Assembly: GCF_032854445.1 (NCBI RefSeq)
Contig: NC_088300.1
Span: 15,815,570-15,879,569, forward strand
Direction of reading: 5' to 3'
DNA from: Liolophura sinensis
Lineage: Eukaryota > Mollusca > Polyplacophora > Chitonida > Chitonidae
DNA length: 64,000 nucleotides
The notes beneath the pieces were generated by a model, which did no database searches, was not told the origin of the DNA, and was given only the letters and a program-made list of their open reading frames with translations. Made by a program: the position numbers and the translations under genes. Of the stretch, positions 39,107 through 53,100 are shown in pieces. Numbering within the stretch: the first letter of the stretch is position 1; every line of letters starts with the position of its first letter.

Positions 39107-41174
39107 TATACAAGGTAACAAACAATTCTATCGCTGTTCGTGACTGTTCTGTGAGGAAGATGGGCAGCTGAAGTATCGTTCAGTCCTGGGCGGGAAATAT
39201 AGAATCTCCATTCTACATAAGCTATACATATACCCTTTTTATTGTACCATAATTGTTCTTAGAATATTTCATGTAATATGACACTGCTTCCATTCCTCAC
39301 AGTCTCACGACCATAAGATACGTTGAAACTATGTCTTAAGTCAATATATGCTCTAGAATTAAAAAACAAACTGAAGAATTATTATACATCCCTTCCCAAG
39401 TACATTCCATTTTAATTTACATGTCAATTAGTGAAAGGCCTCATAAATAAATAAAAAACCTGTAGCACACAGTTCAAAACAACCTTCCCTTGAAACTTCC
39501 TTGAAGAGCATTCTGTACTTTATAATTAGGTTGGTACTGACTAAGAGCATTGTGCAGAAGTGCTCACAATATAAAGTCTTTGTTATTTCATCTTCATGTA
39601 ATGAAGACATTTTTCAAAGTTTTCTTCAGTAGCGTCTTGTGTTGACCATGATATTATACATCACATACCGCACCAGCTTTATCTTTTTTCTCTCAACATG
39701 TCTGTATATTCCACCTGGGATTAACAGACGGCCATCTTTAATAATATCATATTCTACAAAGGCACAGCATAGGAGAATTATATACCCAACAATTATCTTA
39801 AAATTACACAATTTCTCACCCCCTCTAACTCCTTTAATACGGCCTAATTTGTACAGATACCAATTCTGCGTAAGAACATAGGTAAAAAAATTTTTCTTAA
39901 AAATAATGTTCTCATTGAATTTCAGTACATTTATACAAGTATCGACCAAATTCGCAATGTAAAGCAAAAATTGGTCATAGCTCTTTGTACATCTTAGTTC
40001 AAGTTTTTATGAGTATTACATGAATTTTTATGTATTCTTTAAAATAAAATATTAAAATGTTTACTTGTCTTTTGTGTACTGATGACTTGCAACTCATTTT
40101 ATACCATCTAATCAAAACATGTAACAGTGACCACTTCAAATGCCTGTTGCGAATGTTCTCAGAAAATGTTTATGTCCACTATGGCTTTATTGACTTTGTC
40201 TTCCCTTAATGGAGGTATTTTCATGTAAAAGGGGAACACAAAGTCTGCACAACATGATGAAATTTCAATATATATCCAGGGCTTGGACATGACTAATTAT
40301 GAATCATGTATTGTAGCACCAGTGTGAATCTTAGCAATAAGTTTATTTTATCATACTGTACTACTGTACTAAAGTAGTTACTTTATGAATGAGCCTGGCC
40401 AGCAAGGGTGGAAGTTCAAATCCAGTCCCTCAACATTTTGTCTGCATTGTTTCCAGTTAGGATACTTGTCATGTATGTATTTTATATATTTATATATGTC
40501 TTGGATGTTGATATCAGGAACTGAATTTAAACACGCAGCAGGCTAGTGCGGTATGATATGGTATGTTCCACACATTCTTCCCAGCAGTGTGGAAACTGGT
40601 CTCACCCTGAGAAACACATTAACTTTCTCTTCCTAATCGTATCTAAGCTGGTGTTATCTTGGGGGACACCAGATACTGCAAAGAGAGTAAGGCAATGCCC
40701 AACATCCACATGTCAACTTTCTCTTCATACCCATATCTGATTTGGTGTTATCTTGGGGGACACCAGATGTTGCCAAGAGAGTAAGGCAATGCCCAACATC
40801 CACATGTCAACTTTCTCTTCATACCCGTATCTGATTTGGTGTTATCTTGGTGGACACCAGATATTGCCAAGAGAGTCAGGCAATGTTCCACATTTACATG
40901 TCAACTTTCTCCTCATAATCGTATCTGATCTGGTGTCATCTTGGGGGGCACAAGATACTGCCAAGAGAGTCAGGCAATGTTCCACATGTCAACTTTCTCC
41001 TCATAATGGTATCTGAGCTGGTGTTATCTTGGGGGGCACAAGATATTGCCAAGAGAGTCAGGCAATGCTCAACTTTCTCCTGAGAATCGTATCTGAGCAG
41101 ACACCAGATATTACCAAGAGAGTCAGGAACATCTTCATGTTAATATTCTCTTCATAATCATACCACAACCTGTA
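39107..41174. other. Tail-to-tail spacer between calpain 2 and TDP1
   Basis: AT-rich DNA that should include both 3' UTRs. The only clear structure is the minisatellite at 40625-41190. No supported ORF. Confidence 0.6.
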
Positions 41175-41190
41175 TCATCTTGGGGGACAC
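40625..41190. repeat. ~94-bp minisatellite derived from the last TDP1 coding exon
   Basis: Six to seven units of ATCTTGGGGGACACCAGATA followed by TTGCCAAGAGAGTCAGGCAA and a tail with ACATGTCAACTTTCTC. The last unit runs into the TDP1 stop codon and terminal exon (41175-41251). On the minus strand several units still encode [13 protein letters not shown] then stop, against [13 protein letters not shown] in the gene. Confidence 0.88.
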
Positions 41191-44100
41191 CAAATATTGC
41201 CATGAGAGTCGGGCAGATCCGTGCAAGGAACATCCCACATCCATGGTCTTTCTGTATATCAAGCCAAGGAAGATATTTATAAATAAAAGGAAGATATTTA
41301 TAAATTAAAGGAAGATATTTATAATCAAGCAAAGGAATATTCAGCACAATTTTCAACATTAATGTTTTTTTTTTTACTTAAAATGAATTCATATGGGGGC
41401 ATTGCTGTAATGAACACTTCATTGATTAATGTCATTGGCAACGTCTTAGGCAATAATGTAGCAGACAAGAACAAATTTACCGTGTGCTTTAATGCTCGAT
41501 GATTTAAAAAAAAAAGTCGTAGATATACTAGTATCTTAATTGCACCTTTTTGTGATTTGGGGCTTGTAGCTATGACCATTACACCATCTTGAGCGTTTAA
41601 AGAATAAGAGATTCTGTCAACAGAACTTGCACCATATAAAACATGAAAATAAAGATTAGGGAAATGTATCACTTTAGAGCAAAATAAAATGAAATTCAGA
41701 AAGAGTTACACATGTATCCATGGAGTATGTAAACACTGTTCCTTCTAACTGAAGTATCTTACCATTGTTACCGTAGGGTGTTGGTGGGAGGTCATAGGGC
41801 AGGGGAAGCAGGGGTTCATTTGCTCCCTGCAATGTCTGTAGTGATGAGCTCATAGTAAAGGTGTCTCGGTTTGTCTGAAGGAAGGAGGAAAAAAAAGATA
41901 CAAACTAATAATGACTTTTTGGGTAAATCTGAGATCACAGTCATCAGGTCCATGTACCCTATTTCACCTGAAGTTTGGAATGTTAAAATGCACTTTTAGA
42001 AGCACACAAAGGCACGGCTGGGCAAGCACATTTCTGTCGCCAACCAGCATCCTACTTACTGAAACAAAACTTCTTTGATATGGAAGTATGCATCGATGTC
42101 ATCAAATAAAGAAATAAATCAACTTATTGAAACAAATCGTCCACCGAGGCATAATCAAAACAAAGCTTCGAGTAAAATAGCTGTCAGAGTAACCAGAAAG
42201 AGGTTACATTATTGTTCTTGTTGCTCACATTTGCGATAACACAGCACGGCAGAATTTCACTGCTCTCGGAGAATGTACTTCCGTTTTGCAGTTGAATGCC
42301 ACGCTTAAGTGATGATGGAACACTTTTTGACGAATTATAAAGATCCACGAAGGTTAAAAGAAAACTGCAGGCTTCGCAATCTAAATCCCCTGCTACAAAT
42401 AAGGAATATGACAACTACCAGCGACAAATGCAGTTTGTAGAATCTGGGAAAATAACATTTCCCTGAGCAACTGAAGTAGAAAACGAGCGTCAACTAGACA
42501 TACCTAAATACATTGTGTGCTCCATGATAATATCGGGCAATAAGAGTTTTTGACTGATCATAATCTTTTTACTGTGATTATATTTATCCAGTTCTGGAAT
42601 AATCCAATAAAATGTATGTCTCAATTTCAAACAAGAACTGCAATCATTTTTGTATAATTAAGAAAGAAGGCTTACACCAATGATTTATCCAACTTTCTAA
42701 TATGGACAATATACTAGCATTAATTCAGAGTTTACAGGGACAGGCCTTTTGTTTCATATCCAACTTTGCTATTTTGGAATCCTTTTGTGAGTTTTGAAGC
42801 GAAAAAAATAAAAACTTCTGGGCAAGTGAAAATGTTTCCGGGCAACCAGTTTTAGGATTTTGGTTGCTCTGATGGCAACCAACAGGATAGGTTAAATTAC
42901 CCCACTGGTATAATAAAATGAACAAATACAGAAATAATTTACACCACTGCTATACTGAAATGAACAAATACAAAAATAAGTTACACCACTGGTATCCTGA
43001 AATGAGCAAATACATAAGTTACACCACTGCTATACTGAAATGAACAAATACAGAAATAAGCTACACCACTGCTACTGAAATAAACAAATACAAAAATAAG
43101 TTACACCATTGGTATCCTGAAATGAGCAAATACATACGTTACACCACTGCTATACTGAAATGAACAAATACAGAAATAAGTTACACCACTGCTACTGAAA
43201 TAAACAAATACAAAAATAAGTTACACCATTGGTATCCTGAAATGAACAAATACAGAAATAAGTTACACCACTGCTATAATGAAATGAACAAATACAGAAG
43301 TAAGTTAAGCCACTGCTATAATGAAATGAACAAATACAGAAAAAGCAGATTACATTCTTACACCTCTAGATGGTTCTTGTAGAATGTCTGAGGCATGTAG
43401 ATGTACATGTATTAAACTAGAGCCATGTTTAACACCACTTTTGTTCACCATAAGACCGCTGGTTCATTCCTTTGATGACAGAGCAGTACATTTTTAGGAG
43501 CTTTTTGTTTCACATGCCAGGCTCTATGACATGCAGATTGGTGTTTTACACCGTACTTAAGAATATTTCACTTGTATGACGGTGGCCAGCATTATGGTGG
43601 GAGGAAACCGGAAGAACTAGTTGTCATGATTAATACACAACCTACACAACTAGTTGTCATGATTAATACACAACCTACAGGATTAGATGTCATGATTAAT
43701 ACACAACCTGCAGAACTAGTTGTCATGATTAATACATAACACCTACACAAGTAGTTGTCATGATTAATACACAATACCTACAGAACTAGTTGTCATGATT
43801 AATACACAATACCTACACAACTAGTTGTCATGATTAATACACAACCTACACAACTAGTTGTCATGATTAATACACAACCTACAGAATTAGATGTCATGAT
43901 TAATACACAACCTGCAGAAATAGTTGTCATGATTAATACATAACACCTACACAAGTAGTTGTCATGATTAATACACAATACCTACACAAGTAGTTGTCAT
44001 GATTAATACACAATACCTACACAACTAGTTGTCATGATTAATACACAACCTACACAACTAGTTGTCATGATTAATACACAATACCTACACAACTAGTTGC

Positions 44101-47100
44101 CATGATTAATACACAATACCTACACAACTAGTTGTCATGATTGATACACAACCTGCAGAACTAGTTGTCATGATTAATACACAACCTACAAAACTAGCTG
44201 TCATGATTAATACACATACCTACACAACTAGTTGTCATCATTAATACACAATACCAACAGAACTAGCTGTCATGATTAATGCACAACCTACACAACTAGT
44301 TGTCATGATTAATACACAATACCTACACAATTAGTTGTCATGATTAATACATAATACCTACACAACTAGTTGTTATGATTAATACACAATACCTACAGAA
44401 CTAGTTGTCACGATTAATACACAACCTACAGAACTAGATGCCATGATTAATACACAATACCTACACAACTAGTTGTCATGATTAACACACAATACCTACA
44501 CAACTAGTTGTCATGATTAATACACAATACCTACACAACTAGTTGTCATGATTAATACACAATACCAACACAACTAGTTGTCATGATTAATACACAACCT
44601 ACAGAGCTAGTTGTCATAATTAATACACAATCTACAAACTAGTTGTCATGATTAATACACAACCTGCAGAACTAGTTGTCATGATTAATACATAACACCT
44701 ACACAAGTAGTTGTCATGATTAATACACAATACCTACAGGACTAGTTGTCATGATTAATACACAATACCTACACAACTAGTTGTCATGATTAATACACAA
44801 CCTACAAACTAGTTGTCATGATTAATACACAACCTACGAAACTAATTGTCATGATTAATACACAATACCTATACAACTAGTTGTCATGATTAATACACAA
44901 CCTAAACAACTAGTTGTCATGATTAATACACAACACCTACACAACTAGTTGTCATGATTAATACACAATACCTACACAACTAGTTGTCGTGATTAATACA
45001 CAATACCTACACAACTAGTTGTCGTGATTATCATGTACATGTAGCACAATGTGAGGTTTGTCTCAGAAGAATCATAACAAAGGACAGAAAGAAATGCTCA
45101 TAACTTACAAAATGTTTGGGTATGAAGAGGACACCAAGTTCATATGAGCGAATCATCAGCTGGCTTCCCTTCTTCTCTGTAGCACCCCAAGCTGCCTTAG
45201 ATAAGTTTGCACTGAAAAAACAGAAGTTAAATCATACACGGATATGTTTTTCGCTTGATTTTAATGGATTTTAACATTTCTTACATACTGTCAAGAAAAA
45301 ATTTTTCATTAGGTCACACCAATTTAAATTGTTGTTTCAAGGGCAGAATAAATCTTTTTTCAATATCGTCGGACGAAAAAAAAAAAAATTGACAATCATC
45401 TAAGTTGTGGGAAATATAGAAATATGAATTTTTTGGAATTTTTCCTTTTGAAACATAAACTACATGACAGAAAAGCTTTGAAAAACAGGAAAATCCCCAA
45501 AATTTCAAGATCGGACAAACTAAAAATGTGGCTTTTCAGGGAGTTTTTTTATTTAATTTTTTAGTGCCAGCTTGTCTGTAAAACACAAAATATAATTGGT
45601 GAAAACTTGAAAAGCAGGTTTATTTAACACTGGCTGAAACTCATTTACCATTGCAAGCCTCAACTTTTCATTTTGTGTTAGGTTATGACTTATACACACC
45701 TGGTAACGAGGAACCAAGCAGCTTCTGACCAATTAGGTGAGGCTCTCAGGTAGGTCTTGATGTGAGGACATGCTCTGGAGCGCCCACGTCCATCAGATTT
45801 CCACTGGCTGCAACAGCGAACATAAATTACACTCTCAATAACTTTTACATAAAGCTACAAAGCTACCTTTAAATATTTAATGGGAAAAAGTTAACATCCA
45901 CATTCCAGCCGTCTTGATTATGAAGAGAGAGTTGTTATATGGATGTGAGACACTGCCAACAATGATCTGCATGACTCTCATCATACATACTTGTATTAAA
46001 GAGAATTGTCAAACGGATGTGAGACACTGCCAACACTGATCTGCATGACTCTCATCATAAATACCTGTATAAAAGAGAATTGTTATATGGATGCGAGACA
46101 CTGCCAACACTGATCTGCATGACTCTCATCCTAAATACCTGTATAAAAGAGAATTGTTATATGGATGGAAGACACTGCCAACACTGATCTGCATGACTCT
46201 CATCATACATACTTGTGTTAAAGAGAATTGTCATATGGATGCGAGACACTGCCAACACTGATCTGCATGACTCTCATCATACATACTTGTATAAAAGAGA
46301 ATTGTTATATGGATGGAAGACACTGTCAACACTGATCTACATGACTCTCATCCTAAATACTTGTGTTAAAGAGAATTGTTATATGGATGTGAGACACTGC
46401 CAACACTGATCTGCATGACTCTCATCATACATACTTGTGTTAAAGAGAATTGTTATATGGATGCGAGACACTGCCAACACTGATCTGCATGACTCTCATC
46501 CTAAATACTTGTGTTAAAGAGAATTGTTATATGGGGCGAGTGAGTGCTTGGGGTTTAACGTCGTACTCAACAATTTTTCAGTCATATGACGACGAAGGAA
46601 TCATTAGGGTGGAATTGTTATATGGATGCGAGACACTGTCAACACTGATCTGCATGACTCTCATCATAAATACTTGTGTTAAATTGTGTTAATTATTCTT
46701 CAGATCCACGCACACTTTTCACAATCTGTTTATGGTTCTGGTCATTCCGTTTTCACAATTTAAATTCTTGACAAGCCTTTCACCATCACAGGACAAATCA
46801 AAAACCCGTGAAGAATGGTTACTACAAATTGTTAAATGTTATGAATTTTGTTGATAATGTACGTTAGTCTAAACACGTACAACACAATTCTGGTAAACGA
46901 GTACGAAACTCCTTGCTAGCTCTGCAGTACTGAATTTAACTCACTGAAAGAAGGTGTGAAGGTAAGTTTGTTTTTTGGCAACATTAATGCTGTAGGGCAG
47001 ACATCCACCTCCAGGGTAACCCTCCAAACTTAGTCTCACATTGTCCTTGCTGGGGAATATCTAAACACACAAAAACACACTTATATGATTTCTGGCGCAT

Positions 47101-50100
47101 GTGTGCAAATATATTACAAATATGTGTGGTCACAAGAAAGAATGCTGGCAATAGCAGCTTCTAGGATCACGCAGCTCCAGTACTTGTGGCACTTATGACC
47201 ATGTTAAATTATCGGTGTCGCCAACTTATGAGGACCAATCATGTAAGGAATGGCTAGGCTAAATGAGTGACAACGGCGTTAACATATAATCGTAATCACC
47301 CTTAACCTCATTATGTTATTTCTTGCGCAATATGAAACAAATCATTTGCTTATTTATTTATTTCATTGATGTATTTGATTTAAATGCCATACTCAAAAAT
47401 TTTCCCTTCTACAATATTGGTTATTTTTATGCTGGAGGAAACTGGAATGCTTGGCATGAACCCCCAACCTCTAGGAAGTTACTGATGAACTTTCTCACAT
47501 TTGATGTACAGATATCCACACCATATTATTGGTGGAATTCAACCATTTATTGTCACCAAGGCCCCACAAGCAAAAGTGAAATGTGAGCGAAATGAATTAT
47601 GAAACATATTTAACTACTGATACTTTCACTTGAAAAACTGCCCAAAGGATGACTATGACAACGATAACACCGGGGCCATGGAAAAACTCAATTTTACAAG
47701 AAAAGGCACATATTAAGGAAGTAGCATCTGATCTGTTTTACTTTGAAAGCTTATGCAACTCAAAAGGCGCATCTCATGGCACATCGCTCGTAGCTCACAG
47801 TCCTTCAGAAGGTACTCTGTAAGTAAGTATTTTCTGCAATCAAATCTTCTATGATATAATCCATGATACATTTCATGACATGATATAAGCATAAATGACA
47901 ACACTCACTGACCAGGTGTAGAGGTGGTGGGGAGCTGAGTGAGGAAGATAGCTGTCTGCAGGCCCCCAGGCTCTGTAACCACTCCCCACAGAGCCAATTA
48001 CTCTTGTCTGCTCCCAGCGACCCTATGCTGGAAAACTGACCAATCACAGGCCATTTCCTCACACTGTCACCATGCACACTCTGCTGCAGAAGCTGCAATC
48101 AGAATACAGGGGAAGGTGTTTGTCTTAAATTGAGTCAAATGAAGCTTTTGTTTTCTAGGCCACCACTTCTTGTGTTTCTTGAAAAAAAGTTCAATACTAC
48201 ATAGTACAGTATTATGTTGCTATATTTGCTTTATCAACAAAAACTTGTAAGTTTTGTGAAACTGGGTCCAACCGTCTGAGCTACACTCTAATAAAACTTA
48301 CATCTAACACTTACCAGTCTGGACGAGAGACCACACGTTCGACAGTGTGACACAGAGCACTTACAACTGTTACTATGGTAACTACAAGTGTTGCATAGCA
48401 CTAATTAAAAGTGCAGTTACTTCTTGTACTTTTTATTGAGGGAACTTTACACTTAAAGTAAATAAATAATGATGGTACATGTGCATCACTGGTTGGAAGT
48501 GCAACAATACATGTACATTGATTCATGAACAGAAATGCCGAAAAACATGTAACATGATGTGGATGTCAATTTCTTTGATTTTCCAATGAGTACCAAAATT
48601 GGAAATTCTTATGGAAATGTGTGATGAACAAACACGGAAACAAGAAACAAGAAAACTGACTACATGACATGTGAGAGCAATACTAGTGTGATTATCTACC
48701 AGTGCAATCAGGTCTAGACAAATTGAAAAAGAAAACCGAAACAATCAAAAACAAATTTTATTTTGGTTACTGTAATTCTCTTCAGCCTTTTCACATGTTT
48801 GCACAATGTTTATTCAGGCATATTCTAAATGCATTATTCTGAGCTGACTGGTAAAACTATACTTTTTGTAAAGCCCTGAAATTGGCCATTCCAACCAATG
48901 TAGTTTTGTCCTGAAAATTAAATTAAAATGTGCGTGAATTGTACCGAAAGCTGCTTTTTATATGCAAAAAGATATTTGCATATATCTTTTTATATATCTA
49001 AGGTATTTTTAAGTGAAATGTTCATTCTCCTCAAACTCCATGGTTGACATGTTATCTCAATTCATAAAAAACAGTAAGTATATGACCTTTCTGAGTCTCA
49101 GATGACCCCAGGCATCCTTCTTCTCACCAAGGTGTCGTCCTGGTACTGACCCAACAATGTGCACCCTGTAAATGCAATGTGTACATTGTATCAAACGTTG
49201 CAACCGGAGCATTTCCAGTTCAAACTTTTTGTCGCAAATCATAAAAACAAATGTCAAATTATTCAATCACAGCAACTGACTTTATATCTGTTATTCTCAT
49301 CTGAAAAACACCTGAGAAAAAAAGGACAACTTAACAGTTCACTGTCAACATAAAAAGAGTTTGAGGAAGTTCATACCTGGCAGCTGCCATGTCATGCTCC
49401 TTAATGTGGTTGATCCAGGTTGACAAAAGATGGGACTTGTATGCTGACAGGTACGCAAGTAAGTCACGCTTAAAATGGGTCACTGAGTCACCTTCTACAG
49501 CGCCATCTGGTGGAGGACGCTTCAGTTTAGGAAAGACTGGGCTGATCCACACACTAAAAATGTATACAGAAGAGTTAAATACAATTAAGAACCTCCACGG
49601 ATGACTGAAAACTGAAGACTTTGTGATGAATGAAACGATCATAGATATATATCCTAGAAATATATATCATAGAAATGTCAACCATGTTTATGGGTGGGGA
49701 AAATGATAGTGCCCAAAGTAAACAGCCCTTTGTCAGGTAGCTGATAACCCTTTGAACCAAAAGTTGCAGGCAAAGCAACCAGCTATACAGTCCTCTTGTG
49801 AGATACAGAATTAACAATGCTTTTTTTCACAACTTTGAGGTGCAAATTGCAGAACTTCATCATGACTTATGTATAGATGTGAAAAAAAGTTGTGATATTG
49901 TATAACCCGATATTTTTTTAAAGAAATAGTAGTACAACTAAAACAGAATCTTAGGCCTCTGTCGGGTCATGTCAAAGACTTCAAAAATGGTACTTTTTAC
50001 TGCCTCGCTTTGTGCTTAGCTCTGTGAGGTCAGAGCAAGGAAACAGGACTGGTTGGCCCGGTGTCAGTATAATGTGACAGGGTGGGGCGTCATGTCTGGT

Positions 50101-53100
50101 GTGTTCCAATGTTTTACTTATATGACCATTCTTACACGGCCGCTGACAGACCTTACCACATCTAACAGGAGAGGAAACCAGGATGAGCTGGACTTGACCT
50201 CACAGCCACAGCACTGGTGAGAGTCTCCTGCCATGAAAAGAACATAAAAACATAACAATAAGAAAATCTGTAAGTGAAGCGGTCCATACCCTTGTGTCTT
50301 CTGATACCAGTCATTCTCTATAAGGTTACAAGTATGTATAACCACCCTCAGGCCACTGTCATACAGGAGAAACATCATCTTCCTGAAGGGGTAAAAATGA
50401 GAGAGGGAAGTTTATATTAGCAACTACAGCAAACATCAGCTACAGCTGTACAGCATTACTGCTATAATTTGATTTATTTGGTTGGTGTTTTACGCTGTCC
50501 TCAAGGATACATTACCGCTATAAGACAATGACCAGTAATTGGGACTCACTTGGGACAAACTTGAGCTTGTGACGATTTCTAAAGAAAAAGTAATGAATGT
50601 TCAGCAAAACCAAGAAAACTTTTCAGACAGTTAATACAAAAGCTCACATTGAATATTCAGTAGAAATATTTCAATATTAAGCTCACTGTCATGTACTCTT
50701 TTAACATAGGCACATATTTATACACTAATTAATTGACACATGTGACAATACATGTACATGTACTTTTGAATGTTTCAGAACTTTCATGAATTGCATTGTT
50801 GTCATCTCGATGTTAACTTACGTATGATGGGTCCCATACATAATCTCTAATTTGGCCTGCAACATGAAAAAAATTAAATAATGCATAACAATTGTGATTT
50901 GAAGATTATAAAAATTTGAAATTAAACCTTCTTAGCATAACGGCATCTAAAAACTATATTAAAATTGAGTAGTTAAAGCTGGAAAATGCTTCTATCTAAG
51001 TCAAAGTCAAAATCACTATTTACTGTAATGTAAAAATCATTTAAATTTTATGCATGGAAATTTTTGAAGTTGGTAGAATATGAAATGAAGGTCACCTGGC
51101 AAAGTCTGATGTTAGGGAATGGCTCTGCCTCTGCATGCAGCGCACTCTTAGCCTGCCTATCCTCCCCATGGATCAACAACATCGGCTTAGACCTAAGGGT
51201 AACCAAAGTAACACCACAGTACGTGTATGTAATGGTGGACACTGACATACAAGCTTATATCAATATTAGCTAATACGCTTTCAAACAACCATGCCCTGGG
51301 GGACTAGGATGGTTACATTAGAAACACTACAGTAGAATATAACACTGACTCACCTGAATTCCTTTGGGTACTGCTGAACTAACCAAGGGATGTCAAACAT
51401 ATAGTTGAACTGCAATGACAACATAATGACACAAGTGCAGGTACATGAAACTGGAAAACACTATACATGTGCAACTGAATAGTGCAATGTAAATGTCAAG
51501 GTTGTGATAATGTGGTACCACAGCAGCAGAGGTGATGATGACATCATGGGACTAACTTGGGTGAGCTCCAGTTGTCCACTGGCTGACACTGGAGTTTAAG
51601 GTCACTGATCTATCTTTCCATTTGTCTACTCCAAAGGCAACTAGTGAAACTTTCAGATGCAACAAAGGGGACATTAAGGATGAATTCTGGCTGTTATGCC
51701 ATAGTGGCAATATTACAGTCATACCATTGGATTGGCAAATACGGTTGTTATTTTTACACTTAATGCTTTTAATAATACTGCAGTCAAATAGTGATCTCAA
51801 TTTTAATAACTGAACAATTTCCATATACCCACGTTTTACAGAGCTGTATAATTTTTAGAACATATTATACATGACCAATCTTGGCAAGTTCTATTAAACT
51901 CACAGAAACAAACATATTCAGGGATACAGGCCTAACACTTATATACACACAATATCCTTTACCATTTTTAAACTCCAAGTAGTAAAAAAAATTCTAATAC
52001 TCCTTGTGCTTTCATATTCTAACTTTAAGTGCAGAGACAGAAATCTTCCTAGCAAATACTATGTAACCTACTAACATACCTGAGCAGAGGCCATCAAATT
52101 ACCCATACTACTGGACAGGATATCTGAAATGTAGTACCAGGTAATTTTTATTTTCTGTAATTCTTTAAACATTTTGCATATTTGCAAGGTGTTTATTCTG
52201 AAGGCATTATTCTGCTTAGACATTTTTTTTGGTGAAGCCATGAAATTGGCCAACTCAATCAATGTAGTTTTGTCTCCAAAATCAAATTAAAACTGTGCAA
52301 AAATTTAACTGAAAATTGAAACTCTTTCATATGTGAAAAGGTTGAGGAAACAGGGTAATCCCCCAATTATCAAGTACATATGGAACATATTCCAGGCCAT
52401 GAAATTTGGGTGACGTAACCAAAAAAAATGGTTACTGGTTTTAAGCCTTGAATAACAGATTGTTTGGTTTCCCCACGACACGAAAACGGATCAATCGTTC
52501 GCGCAAATTGGTTACGTGAACACGTGACTAATAAAGCCATCTACAGTACTTCCTTGCAGATTTTTTCCCTTTATTGACCCTAACTTCGGCAAAGCCTATT
52601 ACTTTGCACATGAAATTGGTTGCATTGCAGTACAGTCTGCCATCATTCATGTCCAGCTGAATCATCACATAGTACAATGGATAGATAAGGGGCCACAGCA
52701 TGAATGGTGAACAGCATAGATTAGGGTGGATCAGGAAGCCACTATAAAACATATCATAGATATAACTGACATAACCACTTAGCAGGTAATGTCAATGATG
52801 ACCAGCTCATGGAAAGTTGCTGACTAGTGAAAGTTTAAATTCAGTTCAAACTCAATGTCACCTTTCTCTGTCTCCCACTAGTTGACCAAGTGCACGATAC
52901 ATGACTTACGAATGCCGCCAGCTAGCATGTGTTGTGTACATAACAAAGGAGACATGTAGTGCACATGCTCACAGCAGGAAAATGTGGCTGAAAGTCGAAT
53001 AGTACTTCCTTAGCCAAAAGTTTTAATACTTTGTTTTAATACGGAAGCTTTCTCAGGGGTAACCTATACGCTGTCGCAAAGTTAATGGGTGGTCTGTAGA

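Noticed and set aside
43608-45032. CRISPR-like regular array
   Set aside because: Units are contiguous tandem copies without unique spacers, inside a eukaryotic intron.
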